64,000 nucleotides of DNA from Chelydra serpentina (GCA_037349315.1 JBAIAC010000008.1:36182001-36246000); one strand, 5' to 3'. Shown: positions 23,780 to 35,339, counted from the stretch's first letter. Notes: generated from the sequence alone by a model not told the origin. Made by a program: numbers and translations.

Positions 23780-24900
23780 ATGCTGACTTGTGTGGTGAGG
23801 AAGTAACACTCCAGCAACATGACCAAGGGGTAATGTCAACATGCCTAGAGACTCTCAAGTCAGGCTTCAGTAGCTCTATTCTTTTCTCTGAGAGGTCTCA
23901 GAAAGTAATATTTGCTTTCTCATCTGCCCTGAGGGCTCTTTTCCGTGATGTACTGCAGGATTCTATTCTGTCACTCATCCTGTTCAGTGTGTATATAGGG
24001 CAGGTAGAAAGAAGGTGTGGGTTGCAGTGACATTAGTATGCTGATGACCCTCAACTCTACATCTCTGTTTGATTGGATCAAGTTTGTGCAATTGATTTGC
24101 TTTCCTAGTGTCTAGCCAAGGTTGGGGTTTGGATGATAGCTAGTTAGCTGAAGCTTGGTCCAGAAAGGAAAATTGGTAGGTTGTCAAAAACCAACAAAGG
24201 AAGTGACAGAAGTGATAAGTCACTGCACTGAAGATTTTCCAGCCTTTTGTTACTGAAGTTCCTGACTTGGGATTCTATTAGATCCTTGGCTGTTCTGAAT
24301 ACACAGACAGCAGAGGTGGTCAAGAATGCTTTTTTCCATCTGTTCTTGGTAAAAAAGTTATGAATGTGTCTTTTGAATGTGATTTCTCACTCTCCCATGC
24401 CTTTGTCACCTCCAGCCTACATTACTGCATTGCACTCTACTGGAGTCTAAACCTGATGTAGGTGAAATTTTAGCTGGTGCCAAAAGTGGCTGCCCAATTA
24501 CATAGCAGCATTCCTTGCAGGGAGTCTATGCTCAAAAACTGCAGACTTTCATTACTCTTCCTGTTGCAATCCAAGATGCATGTTTTGATCTATAACTTCC
24601 TTCCTGCTTTGGGTTTTATGTATCTTAGAAACTGCCACTCTTCCCATGTTTTAACTGGCAGTGGAGATCAGCCAAGATGTTTGAGCTGACAGTCCCAAGA
24701 TTTGTTCAGCTGGGGACAGGGAGTTTCTCAGCAAAAGGCACTTTACTCTGGAACAAATTCCTCCCTTGGTCTGACATAACCTGAAATTATTTGCATTCAG
24801 GACATGTTGGAAAGCCTATCTATTACTCAGGCATTTTGTAGGTAGATGAATGGGTGGACAGGGGAACATCAGTTTAGGTGGGATAGGGGCTATTTTAGCT
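23780..24900 (+). mobile_element. Ancient L2-type LINE relic
   Basis: A decayed reverse transcriptase is still legible. Near 23945 DVLQDSILSLILFSVYIGQV corresponds to [15 protein letters not shown], followed after stops by YADDPQLYIS (about 24037), the catalytic box. Later come SHAFVTSSLHYCIALYW (about 24390) and LPVAIQDACFDL-like sequence. All in the order expected for L2. No intact frame. Confidence 0.75.
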
Positions 24901-26359
24901 TTGACACTGCCTTGGGATTAATTATTTTGTAAAATGCATTTTAAATTGTTCATGGATTTAGAGTTTCCTGATAGACACACTGTATAAGTCTAAACAAATA
25001 GCACTACAATATGAGCATTTTGCAAAACAGAGTTCAATTTATTTAATATTATCTATCTAAAAACTGGAGGGCTGTAGCTTACTCGGAAAAATATATGGAG
25101 ATTGTGAGCTGATTTGGTATCTAATACACACTTGAATTCTCTCCAAAAGTCAGGAAAAAGTAAAATATTTCTTATATTATAAAACATACATTGCTTTTCG
25201 GACATGGGAATACACTAGAGAACGATCAGTAAATCAAACAATGAATAGGAGAACAGTATAGAGTTTCTTCTAAATAAATATTGAATCTGAATCTCTAAAT
25301 GCAGTGTTATAAGGAAGAGAAAACATCTGTAGCACATGAACCAATTCAAAACTTTTAAATATTATAGGTCACTTATCAAGGGGTTTAGACCCAAAATATG
25401 TTCTGAATTTATATTTGGAAGGGTTGGGTCAGGGATGTCCTCTAGATTTTATCAATAGGATATTTTAAAACATTTCACTCCATTGCTGAGAAATTAAAAT
25501 CAATTATTTTAACAATAGACACTGTTTTTGAGCATCATAAAATCCACCCCCCAATATTCTGTACTCCCACTGGTGGCTTTGCAACAGCCATTAACTAACA
25601 AATATCCCCAGGAGGACACCAAGATGGATTTAATATAGGTCGCTATACAAATTGTTGTTGAATGAAAACAGGTATGTTAATGCCAGCTCCATTCAGTGTA
25701 CAGAACAAAAACCAAAATCATTTGTCAAACGGAAGTAACAAAGGCCCATATCCTGCAAGTAGTACTTGCACTTATTTAACTTTATGTTCCATTGATCTGA
25801 GTGGGCTGATTCATGGGTGGAGAGGTAAGCAAACACATGTGTTTGCAGGATCAGGTCCGAAGTTGGTACATTAAAATATTTGTATCCTTCTGGGTATTAC
25901 AAACAACTTTTTCTTTTCCGTTCAGATTTAAACCTATAATGTAGAGAGTTTTAAAGGTCACAATTATAGATTTAAAGCCAAGTTCAAAAGAAAAAAAAAC
26001 CTGCTAAAAATCCTCCCATTGGTAAACAGCCTGTTTTTCTGTATGGGCTGATGTCTTGACCTCCACAATATCCTCCATCAGCTTATACCCAGAAATTTTC
26101 AAATTAAAGGTAAACTCAAAATATTAAAAAAAGGTGGACACTGCTGCTACTAGCTTAAGTGGTTAATTTTGAAATTCGGGTACAAATGGAACAGAATCTC
26201 CCAATCTCTTCTCACTTCTCTGCTCCACAAACACAACAACCCTCACACACAAAACCTCTGTAGTCTCACATCACTTTTCCACATGAATTCAGCAGCAAAG
26301 GGCTGACGTGAAGTCTCACCAGTACCAAGACTTTGTTGCCTTCATAAAATCGTCTATAG

Positions 26360-26985
26360 CAGTGGTTCTCAAACTTTTTTTTTTGCGGCCCACTTGAAAA
26401 TTGCTGAGGGTCTCGGCGGCCCACTTAATAATCTTTTCAAATATTGTTTGTACCGTTAGCTAACTATTGTAAAGTGCTTTGGATAAAAGTGCTATATAAA
26501 AAAAACCTTAATATAATTAAAGTTTTTTTTTTGTTCTACAAATAAAAGCACACAACTCATATTTTAATATCAGTAGTCTTACCTTTCTAATGCGATGGAT
26601 GTGCCCTCTCCCCACTGCTGCGGCAGCCTCTGAGCTGGGGCTGGGAAGGAGGGCCATCTCTCCCTGGCAGCACAGTCCTGGAGCTGGGGAAAGTGGAGCT
26701 GGCCGCTACAGCTCTGCACATCCCAAATTCCCCGCACCCCTTCTTCTCACGCCACTGCCTCCTCCTACCTACTCCGTATTCCCCCCAAGGGCACTACCTC
26801 ACCTTACATGTGTGTCTTCTCCAGGGTCCAGGCACCTAATTTGTGGAGCCATGCCTGCGGGGCTCCACTAATTAGGTGGGTGGCCCGTCATTCTCTCGTG
26901 TGCGACCGCCGAGGCGCACACGCTAGAGGGAACTATCCGCGGACTACCTAAATGGAGCTCGTGGACCACAGTTTGAGAACCTCTG
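26360..26985. mobile_element. Non-autonomous hAT element (CAGTGGTTCTCAAAC)
   Basis: 626 bp, ends CAGTGGTTCTCAAAC and GTTTGAGAACCTCTG, flanked by GTCTATAG / TTCTATAG (7 of 8). Contains GCGGCCCACTT and the complement-like GGTGGCCCGTC near its ends and a GC-rich centre. No transposase frame. Confidence 0.9.
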
Positions 26986-29409
26986 TTCTATAGTACATTT
27001 AATAGTGTACTGTTGTTTTAAAGCCACCAACATGCATAAAGATCTAGAGTACATAAGAGAAGACAGTATCCCGGCATCCAGAGATTTATGATCTGGGGCT
27101 GTGTCTTTCAAATGCTTAAACATCTACTGATATGAGTAGCTCCACCTGTGATGACATTCCAGTTACATTCAGTAGGACAATTCACATATTTGCAGGATTG
27201 TTCCCTAGGTGACTGATCCTACAACCCTTACTCATATGAGTAGTCCCACTGAAGTCAATAGGAATGCTCCAATATGGATTACTCATGTGAGTAAGGCATT
27301 CTAGAATATTGATAGTAGTTGTTTCCAAATGTTCTGATGCACTGTTGTGGCAAAGTAGTGGATAGAGTTAAGCATACCACGATGAAAGTTCAAAAAATTA
27401 TTGCAAGGATTTTTGACATAATACATCATACCAAAGACATATTCTTCTATCATTCTGAATATGCCATCAAGTGAAATGATTATGGCTGAATACAGCCATA
27501 CATATTCAACATCATGTAAGATCTTTCATTTTACTAGCTACTTGACATATTCCATCACAATAGCTTCACAAATTAAAAAAATCATTGCCATAGTTCTATA
27601 GCATATTGTCAATAATAGATAAATACTTTTCATAAGAATTCCATATTAAATGCTTTACTACTGCATAAGACACTTTCTAAGAAAAACATTACACATAATA
27701 GAAAATTGGATACAATTTTAACTATGATGGCATCCCAGAATCTATAAATCATTTACATCTTGAGGGGGGAAAAAAGGCAAATTGAAGAAGACTGCGTACT
27801 AGCAGATTAATTCAATATTGCAGCAGTGTCCCAAGCATAAAATGCAGCAGCAGCAATGTTAATGTTGGCATGCAGTGCTAATAGATTGCTATTATATACT
27901 GCCAACTCTAGATGTCATTGGCGAGGTGCTATTAAAACCTAAGACAGATAAGGCAAATATTAGTAATACTGTCCTGTTCCAACATCATCTTATTTTGGAA
28001 ACCAGCACTGCAACTCGATTCATGTCTTATAACAATTGTATTTATAGTAGAACCAGGAAAGAACTACCCACTATATCTTTCCCATTAATGTCTTTTGGAA
28101 CTTGTTCTTAAATAACGACAGCTATGGCATTTTGAGCCCCCTTACTTTATAGCCTATTCCACTGACTAACTGCTGTTACCCGGAGAAGTTCATTCAAATG
28201 CAGGAAGGCCCCTCCAGATACTCATTGTCACTTTAGCTCTGTGGTAGGGTTGCCCAAAGAAGAGGGAATTGTTGGGGCACAGTGGTGGTGGGTCCAGTGC
28301 ATGTTTCTGCGGAGGAACCATTGGGGTGGCTTGGAGTAGGGGGCCTCTGGATCCATACACGTCTATATTCAGTGGCTGGAAAACCTCAGAGGGGCTGTGT
28401 TGCAGGTCCAGCTACCCCTGGCTAGGCAGAGTGGTTGATTTCCACCCCCGTCAATCCCCACTAATTCCCAGCACAGATTACTCAGGCTTTGTTCTGGGAG
28501 GACTTGTGATGAATTCTTCCTTATTATATAGCCTAAACTTTCCCTCCCAGAGCTCCAAGTCATTGCTCCTTGATTTCCCTTCTGAGACCTTAAATTACTC
28601 CTTTCCTTCATATATAGTGATTCTTAAGCCTGTTATAGATTGAGATCACATCCCCAGAGTCTGCTCTCTTCTAGAGTCTTTAATTATCAAGTGAGCACAT
28701 GGAAGAGTTCAAGATTACTATCCCAAAGGGCATATACAGCACAAAGACAGCAGCTGAAAAACACTAGCCAAGTGAAGGACAGATTACTCTGAGAAATTGG
28801 GGGTGGGGTGGGGATAGGAAATCACCCAGCTATGATGGACAACTGCATGCATCCATCACCTCCTAAGTGTTCAGTCAGAGTGCTTTGTGAATGTTCCAGA
28901 TGTACTAAAAAGGCCTACGTGAGGTACAAACATTAACTGAACAGCACTTTGAACATATAAAAAGCTAGCTGCTAATGGCAGAACACAATTACTTTAGGGG
29001 TGCAGTGAGTGAAATGAATTGACCATAAATTATAAAAGGAGGCTTAAGGCTAAAATGCCTACAGGACAGACACTAGTAGGTTTGTAAGTCTAAAGTACAG
29101 TCTGCTTCATCTAGACAGGGAACCAAGGTGTTTCACAGATTAGTTTTAAAACTGAACTCAGACAGTGCTGGTGCTGTGTTCTAAGTGTCAATGCCATCAT
29201 TTTAAATGACAAGGATTGGTTATTCCAAGCCATTAACCTCCCTTGCCCCCACTCTCCCTCCTGCACAAGCTCTTGCTCTTTTCAAGCAACCTGCTCCTCT
29301 CAGATTAAAAGCATAATCTGATGTCCCACATCCTCAAATATTTTGCCCCACCCTCCTTCTCTTTCTAATATGTCTCCATCTCCTCCCTTCCTTCCCCTCT
29401 AAACCCATG

Positions 29410-30170
29410 GAACATGCCATTTGTAGCCATTACGTTGATCCTCCATCTCGGGCCCCTTCCAGTCTGGCTTAAACCCCTTCACTCTATCAACCTTCCTCTG
29501 ACTCAAGTCTCTACAACTTCTTCCTGGCTACATTTAAGGCCCTGGCCTCCACCTGTTGTCCTTGACCTGCCACTTCAGGTATTGGTGATCATGCTCTCCT
29601 TGAAACCTTTGCCACTGTCCTTTCCTGGTTCTCCTATTACCTCTCCAATCACTCTTTCAACATCTCTTTTGTGGTTCCTCCCCTCCCAGCAGGAGCCCCA
29701 CAGGGCTCTGTCCTTCACTGTATACACCCTCTCTTTAGGGGATATCTTCAATTAACATCTGTATCTCAGTGATTCACAAATTGACCTCTCCACTACTGAC
29801 CTGTCTTCCCTTCCTACATCTAATCCCACAATTTAGCCTCTCTCTGTGAGTTCTTTTCCTGGAAATCCAGCCATCAACTTGAATTTAACATAGTTAAAGC
29901 TGAACCTGAGATTTCATCTGAACCCCTTTATACTGCTCACTATTCTCTCCACTGTTGACAATATTACTATCCTTCCTGTCCATCTGGCTCCTGTCCATGG
30001 CGACTCCTCCCTCACCTCCCATCTTGAGTACTGCAGCCTCATCCTCTTCCACTTCCCTGACACATCACCTTCCTCCAATCCACAGCAAACACATCTGTTA
30101 CAATCACCTTCCTCTTCCACTACATTGACAGTATCACCTCCCACCTTCTAATTTTCTTTGAATTCCTCTC
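29410..30170 (+). mobile_element. LINE relic (L2/Rex1-like RT)
   Basis: Degraded coding traces in the expected order: VIMLSLKPLPLSFPGSPITS in one frame, LSWFSYYLSNHSFNISFVV in another (the conserved LSWF.SYL...), then PAGAPQGSVLHCI near 29690. Interrupted by stops. The clade assignment is tentative. Confidence 0.6.
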
Positions 30171-30586
30171 TGGTTTCCCTCTTCCACTGATTATATCCAA
30201 TTCAAGCTTTTCCTTTTAGGAATTTTCAAATTTTCCAGTAGCACCTAAATGACATTTTCAAAAGTGACTTAGGACTTGTTTACACTTGAAACACTACAGT
30301 GGTGCCAGTGTGCATTGCAGCTGCACCACTGTAGTGCTTCAGTGTAGACACACACTATAGCAGTAGTCCCCAACGCGGTGCCCGCGGGCACCATGGCGCC
30401 CGTGGGGGCATTTATGGGCGCCCGCCCACCAACTAGTGCCCAGAAGGGGAGAGAAGCTGCTGCCCCGGCCTGCTGGGGACAGAGAACTCCGGGGCTGCGG
30501 GCACCGGTGTTCTCTGTCCCCGGCAGGCCGGGGCAGCGCAGAGAGAAGCCGCAGCCCCGCGCCTGCAGGGGACAGAGATCACCGGT

Positions 30587-30848
30587 GCCCGCAGCCTGGC
30601 CTGCCGGGGACAGAGAACTCTGGGGCAGCGGGCACCTGTGTTCTCTGTCCCTGGCAGGCGCGGCGCTGCGGCTTCTCTCCGTGCTGCCCCGGCCTGCCGG
30701 GGACAGAGAACACCGGCGCCCGCAGCCTGGCCTGCCGGGGACAGAGAACTCTGGGGCAGCGGGCACCTGTGTTCTCTGTCCCTGGCAGGCGCGGCGCTGC
30801 GGCTTCTCTCCGTGCTGCCCCGGCCTGCCGGGGACAGAGAACACCGGC
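30587..30848. repeat. Two identical 131-bp tandem units
   Basis: Units 30587-30717 and 30718-30848 read identically, each starting GCCCGCAGCCTGG and including both GGGGACAGAGAAC and its inverse GTTCTCTGTCCC. Identity implies a recent duplication. Confidence 0.9.
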
Positions 30849-30992
30849 GCCCGCAGCCCTGGAGTTCTCTGTCCCCAGCAGGCCGGGCTGCGGGCGCCGG
30901 TGTTCTCTGTCCCCGGCAGGCCGGGGCAGCGCGGAGAGAAGCCAAGATTTGGGGGGCGGCGGGCAGCTGCCTGCTGCGTCCCCGCTCAGCGG

Positions 30993-31271
30993 CTGAGCTG
31001 CTGAGCGGAGAGACAAGGGGCGGCTTGCCGCGGCTGCCCCTTGTCTCCCCACTGAGCTGCTGAGCAGAGAGACAAGGGGCGGCTTGCTGCGGCTGCCCCT
31101 TGTCTCCCCGCTGAGCTGCTGAGCGGGGAGACAAGGGGCGGCTTGCTGCGGCTGCCCCTTGTCTCCCCGCTGAGCTGCTGAGCAGAGAGACAAGGGGCGG
31201 CTCGCTGCGGCTGCCCCTTGTCTCCCTGCTGAGCTGCTGAGTGGGGAGACAAGGGGCGGCTTGCTGCGGCT
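30993..31271. repeat. 59-bp tandem repeat, about 4.7 units
   Basis: Units start at 30993, 31052, 31111, 31170 and 31229 with CTGAGCTGCTGAG. Each contains an inverted pair GAGACAAGGGGC / GCCCCTTGTCTC around a 14-nt loop, so every unit can form a 12-bp hairpin. Few substitutions separate units. Confidence 0.95.
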
Positions 31272-32414
31272 GGAGCCGCGGGCCTTTTAAAGTGCCCACC
31301 CCTCCACCCCCCCCCCCCCGCTCTGGCAGCGGGGCTGGGGGTGGGGGGACGCTTTAAAAGGCCCGTGGCTCCCCGCAGCGGCAGGAGCCGTGGGCCTTTT
31401 AAAGCGCCGCCCTAGCGAGGCTCTGGCGGCACCTTAACTCCGCTTTTCCTCATAGGGGGAGTGGCCGCTCCCCCTGCTCTTCCCCCCCCCCCCCGCTACG
31501 CTACTCTCTCTGTCCCCGGCAGGCACGGGGCCGTGGTTTCTCTCCGTGCTGCCGCACGGCCCTGCACCTACCGGAGACAGAGAACTCCGGGCCTGTGGGC
31601 CCCGGTGATCTCTGTCCCCGGCAGGCATGGGGCCGGGGCTTCTCTCTGTGCTGCCCCGTGCCTGCCGGGGACAGAGAACTCCGGGGCTGCAGGCCCCAGT
31701 GTTCTCTGTCCCCGGCAGGCGTGGGGGTGCGGCTTCCCTCGGTGTTGCCCCACAGCCCTGCGCCTGCTGAAGACAGACAACTCCGGGGCTGCAGGCTGCA
31801 GGCGCCGGTGTTCTCTGTCCCCGGCAGGCGCGGGGCTCCGGCTTCCCTCTCCGCTGCCCAGAACTGCGCCCTCCCCACCCCCCCAAAAAGGTAAATAAAA
31901 AAGAGCAAATTCACATGGTAAGGTGAAAGAATAATTGCCAAATAATTTAATTAATACCTTTTACCTGTAAAATTACCTTTATTATCTTATGGATTCATAT
32001 ATTATGTAATATTAAATATGATGGTTTTCATATTATTTAATGTACAAATACAAAATAAGTCTTGAAAAATTGTTGGCGCCCGCCCCACTCTTCTGAAAAC
32101 ATGAATGTGCGCTTGGCCACAAAAAGGTTGGGGACCACTGCACTATAGCAACAGGAAAGGTTCTCCCATTAGTGCAGATAATCCACCTCACCAAGAGGCA
32201 GTAGCTAGGTCAACGTAATGCTGTCTACACCAGGGGTTAGGTCGGCTTAACTACATCAATCACGAGTGTAGATTTTTCACAGTCCTGAGTGACGTAGCTA
32301 GGTTAATTTAACTTTTGAGAGTAGATCTGACCCGTAGGCATTTAGGAGCCTAAATATCATTGAAAATCAGTAGGACTAAGGCTCTTAAGTTTCTTAGGCA
32401 TTTTTGAAAATGTT

Positions 32415-32720
32415 ACCCTAAAGGCTTGTCTACACTTACATTTTATAGCGCTCTAACTTGCTGTCTCAGGGGTGTGAAAAATCACCCCCCTGAATGCAGC
32501 AAGTTTGAGCGCTTTAAAGCGCTAGTGTGGACATGCTCCAAGCGCTGGGAGCCATGCTCCCAGCACTTGGAGCTATTCTCCTCGTGGAGGTGGATTACCA
32601 GGAGCGCTGGGAGACCTGTCTCCCAGCACTCGCATGTGACCACACTCACACGTCAAAGCGCTGCCACGGGAGCACTCCCACAGCAGCAGCGCTTTGAAGT
32701 TTCTAGTGTAGGAGTAACCT
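32415..32720. mobile_element. Harbinger-like MITE
   Basis: Ends AGGCTTGTCTACACT and AGTGTAGGAGTAACCT with TAA on both sides. It has many AGCGCT-type internal palindromes (CTCCAAGCGCTGGGAGC, GGGAGACCTGTCTCCC). No coding content. Confidence 0.75.
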
Positions 32721-32731
32721 TAATCTTCATG

Positions 32732-32847
32732 TATCAGAGGGGTAGCCCTTTTCCACTGCTTGCATCCGAAGAAGTGGGTATTGACCCACGAAAGCTTATG
32801 CTTCAATACCTCTGTTAGTCTATAAGGTGCCACAGGACCCTTTGTCG
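32732..32847 (+). mobile_element. 116-bp Penelope tail insertion with 13-bp TSD
   Basis: Starts TATCAGAGGGGTAG and contains GCATCCGAAGAAGTGGG and CCACGAAAGCTTATGC, then GTTAGTCTATAAGGTGCC, the Penelope-like tail. Flanked by perfect CTTAATCTTCATG (32719-32731, 32848-32860). The target overlaps the end of the neighbouring MITE. Confidence 0.88.
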
Positions 32848-33114
32848 CTTAATCTTCATGGCTTTTCACAATTCTACCGCTCCCTATTCACTCATCTCTT
32901 ATCACTTTCCCCCGGGCCCCATCTTGTATGTCCACCAATAATGTCAGCCTTGACTGCTGCTCCTCACAAAACCCCATTTTACTCTCTTCCAAATCAACCC
33001 TGAATTGATCCTCAAAGCTACTCATATATCCCTCCACTCCAACAAACCTTCCATCGCGGGAGACAGGCATATTCACAGAATACGTTACAATGTATATATG
33101 TGTATATTTATTGA

Positions 33115-33260
33115 TTTGTTTGTACTACAGTAGTGCCCCAAATGTGCTAGGCTTTGCATAGACACACGAAATCCTATCCCTTACAGTTTACAATCTTCAG
33201 GATAGCAACAAACAACGGAGTGGCCACAAAGGAGGGAAAGACAAGTGTTACAAATATATG
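33115..33260 (-). mobile_element. L2/MIR-type 3' end fragment
   Basis: Antisense L2-like tail: GTAGTGCCCCAAATGTGCTAG ... TTACAGTTTACAATCTTCAG ... GAGGGAAAGACAAG. Degraded. Confidence 0.55.
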
Positions 33261-33287
33261 ATCATGCAGACAGTAGAAGTTATAGTC

Positions 33288-33436
33288 CAGCGGTGTCCAA
33301 TACGTTTGCCACTAGCCACATGTGGCTAATAGGCTATTGAATTGTGGCTAATGCATGTGGCTTTTTTATAATGTGGCTAATAAGAAAAATTCAAAACCAC
33401 AAGTGTGGCTAGCAGCGTGGCTATTGGACACCGCTG
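33288..33436. mobile_element. hAT MITE (CAGCGGTGTCCAATA)
   Basis: 149 bp, perfect 15-bp terminal inverted repeats CAGCGGTGTCCAATA / TATTGGACACCGCTG. The flanks contain TTATAGTC on both sides, offset by one extra T on the right. The interior repeats TGTGGCTAAT in both orientations. Confidence 0.88.
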
Positions 33437-33727
33437 TTTATAGTCACTTTTTGATGGCTCCTCTCTGATGGCACATACACACGCACCCCATCATCAGATT
33501 TTGTATGCTGACCCACTGATGGCTTTGCTCTTTATCAAGACTTTTAGTATCAGGACATGGCTAAAAATCTCTGTAACAGCTAAATTACTGATGATATTGT
33601 GCAAGTGGCAGATTATGGGCATAGTGGAGGCAGGGGGGCAGTGGATCAGGCAGTGTGCATGGTGGCGTGTACGCATTTTGGTGTGCAAGCGGCAGACGTA
33701 AGGGGATATGCTAATGACTAAACTCAC

Positions 33728-33857
33728 ATTTTCATGCTTCATGTGTTTCAGGAGGCACAGTTCCCGGTAGGCTCGTTTGGCAAAGAGTTCGGACTGAAAT
33801 GGGCGGTACAGTTTCTTGATAGCCACTTTGGTGCCATTTCTTCCATCGATAGCTGAG
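33728..33857 (-). CDS. MAPK12: MAPK12 coding exon 2 (ATP-site lysine)
   Basis: This 130-bp exon is the size I recall for exon 2 across the p38 family. The acceptor AAAG| is at 33859-33858 and the donor AAT|GTGAGT begins at 33727. It completes Cys39 and encodes [20 protein letters not shown] through [17 protein letters not shown]. Visible kinase features are the VAIK motif with the ATP-anchoring lysine at about residue 53, and the alpha-C glutamate in YREL at about residue 71, which pairs with it. [18 protein letters not shown] favours gamma over delta, which has LSRPFQSEIF. It is intact, with no frameshift. The exon sits 1.4 kb downstream of exon 1 in the transcript direction and is followed by a 13.6-kb intron crowded with transposons. 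Confidence 0.97.
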
Positions 33858-33939
33858 CTTTAAGAGAACAAGAATAGAGTTTGCAAGTGAGGATTGGAGT
33901 GATGCTGCAAATACTGCCATCCAAGATGCACTGAACAAT

Positions 33940-34080
33940 AGGATAGAGGACTCCTGGTGTGTGGTTGTGCTCTGCCATGTGACAGAGGCAAAGTCACATA
34001 ACCTGTCTGTGCCTTTGTTTATCCTACTGTAAAGTAGGGATAACTCCCTAAGTACCTCATAAGGGTATTGAGAATCTAGC
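33940..34080 (+). mobile_element. MIR SINE relic
   Basis: CTCTGCCATGTGACAGAGG, AAGTCACATAACCTGTCTGTG, CCTTTGTTTATCCTACTGTA and AGTACCTCATAAGGG follow the MIR core order. Old and diverged. Sits just upstream of exon 2 in the transcript direction. Confidence 0.75.
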
Positions 34081-34254
34081 ATCCTCCCAGAACCTTTGAT
34101 GAAAGGAAGCTAGAATTAGAAAACTGTAAATGGGAACATTTAGGCAGGAAAAAAAGAGATGTCTTAATTACACTATATTTTATCGGACTAAGAAAGGATT
34201 TTTGGTAAAGGTAGAAAGAGGGTAAATTAAGAATTGGCTACAAAATAGAATCTT

Positions 34255-34345
34255 AGAATCATAGAATCTCAGGGTTGGAAGGGACCTCAGGAGGTCACCT
34301 AGTCCAACCCCCTGCTCAAAGCAGGACCAACTCCAAATAGACCAT
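34255..34345 (-). mobile_element. CR1/SINE 3' tail fragment
   Basis: TCATAGAATCTCAGGGTTGG, AGGGACCTCAGGAGGTCACC, CCCCCTGCTCAAAGCAGGACC is the CR1 3'UTR in reverse. Too short to tell a truncated CR1 from a SINE tail. Confidence 0.8.
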
Positions 34346-35223
34346 TTCCCTTAGCCAAGTCAGATGAGCCACAGGAGAGGTCTATAAAGTAATGGATGGC
34401 ACAGAGGTCAATCAGTTCTCATACTGTAATAAACAGTGGAACATTATTATGAAGTAGAAATGCAAAAGGATAATAGGGAAATGCAGTTTTACAGGACCCT
34501 GTAACTGTGGAACTCCCTGCCACAGGACACCACAGAGGGCAAGGCTTTAGGGTGGCTGGGAAAGCGCTTGGGCAGTTCTATGGATGGGAACATGCAAAGT
34601 TACCATAGGCAGGACAAGAAAAACAGAAGGGACAGAAACCCTCATGCTTCACGCCATATACTCGCTGCCCGGGGCACTTGAGGAAGAGATTCCCCTAGGG
34701 GCAGGTTATTGCACAACTGTCCGCTCTGGGCTTTCCTTGCAACGTCGTAGCAGCAAGCCCCCGGGCTAGCTGGGCGAAAGGACGTGGAGCCCCGGGCAGA
34801 GCAGGAAACGGGGCGGGACGCACCGGGGCTGGGCAGAGCCAGCACCTTCCCCCCGCACGGGAGCAGGCCGGGCCGGTGCGATGACACAAACTGCCGCCCG
34901 CCAGAATTGGCTGCAATTACACCGGCCCCGAGGGGAGCGGGGGCCGGGCCGGGGCAGCCAAAACCAAAAAGTTGGAAGGAATCAAAGCGAAAGTGGCCGC
35001 GGAACCGGCGCGCTGTCCTCGCGAGCCAGGGAGCCGAGCCGCCTCCCCCGGGACCTGCCTGCCGCGCCAGGGCGGGCAAAGTCCCTGGCTGTGAAGGGGG
35101 CCGCCAGCCCGGCTCCCGCGGCCGCGGCGCGCAGGCGGTGGGCAGCCTTCTCCTAGCCGGGGCGCGCTGCGGGGGACCGGGGCGGAGCGGAGACCCATCC
35201 CCTGGCTCCCCTGCCCCACTCAC

Positions 35224-35339
35224 CAGACAGCGCCGTAGGCTCCGGAGCCCACCGGCTGCAGGTCCCGGTAGCGCTCCCGCACCTCCCATAAGGTTTTCGT
35301 GATTTCCTGCCGGTAAAAGCCTTTCTTGGCGGAGGACAT
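35224..35339 (-). CDS. MAPK12: MAPK12 (p38 gamma) coding exon 1
   Basis: First coding exon of a p38-type MAP kinase, a stress-activated Ser/Thr kinase of cytoplasm and nucleus. It encodes residues 1-38 plus two bases: [12 protein letters not shown], then the family stretch YRDLQPVG and the glycine loop VGSGAYGAV at about residues 30-38. MSS..GFYRQE is typical of p38 gamma; delta begins differently, and alpha and beta lack it. The ATG is chosen because it matches the family start and has A at -3 (CACCATG). The frame stays open upstream but without family similarity. The donor is CTG|GTGAGT at 35223-35218 and the phase is 2, so the split codon with exon 2 becomes Cys39, as in GAYGAVCSA of the family. 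The exon lies inside a CpG island. The N-terminus is three residues shorter than human as I recall it. Confidence 0.96.

Larger units (their letters stand above)
30361..32140. mobile_element. 1.78-kb hAT element filled with GC-rich satellite
   Basis: Ends CAGTAGTCCCCAACG and GGTTGGGGACCACTG, flanked by a perfect 8-bp CACTATAG (30353-30360, 32141-32148). The interior has three blocks: units built on CTGCCGGGGACAGAGAAC in both orientations (30470-30945), five 59-bp tandem hairpin units (30993-31271), and a second inverted-unit block (31500-31860). The last two are joined by an inverted pair GAGCCGCGGGCCTTTTAAAG / CTTTAAAAGGCCCGTGGCTC (31273-31372). The long frames here are compositional. No transposase. 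Confidence 0.92.
30272..32333. mobile_element. Harbinger-like MITE split by a hAT insertion
   Basis: The left part 30272-30360 starts GGACTTGTTTACACTTG and contains the hairpin CACTACAGTGGTG/CACCACTGTAGTG. The right part 32141-32333 ends TTTTGAGAGTAGATCTGACCC. The two halves are separated exactly by the hAT element at 30361-32140, whose 8-bp target is part of this MITE. Left TTA and right GTA flanks give only a partial TSD. Confidence 0.65.
20126..33727 (-). other. MAPK12: MAPK12 intron 2
   Basis: 13.6-kb intron. Assigned repeats are listed separately (solo LTR, L2 relics, hAT elements, MITEs, short Penelope tail, hAT MITE). I see nothing assignable in 20126-22490, 22550-23240, 24900-26350, 27000-29400 and 32870-33110. 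These are AT-rich and without conserved coding signal. A weak degenerate repeat with alternating CTCATATGAGTA-like motifs lies at about 27120-27305. Confidence 0.8.
33858..35223 (-). other. MAPK12: MAPK12 intron 1
   Basis: GTGAGT...AAAG intron of 1.37 kb. It holds a MIR-like SINE (33940-34080), a short CR1/SINE tail in minus orientation (34255-34345), and the downstream part of the CpG island. About 34350-34640 shows nothing I can assign. Confidence 0.85.

Noticed and set aside
30269..31941. Several long overlapping open frames on both strands, up to 288 codons
   Set aside because: They lie entirely in the GC-rich satellite interior of a hAT element. Repeat periods and low stop density explain them, and the proteins are simple repeats of GTEN/PGRPG-like units in all frames.
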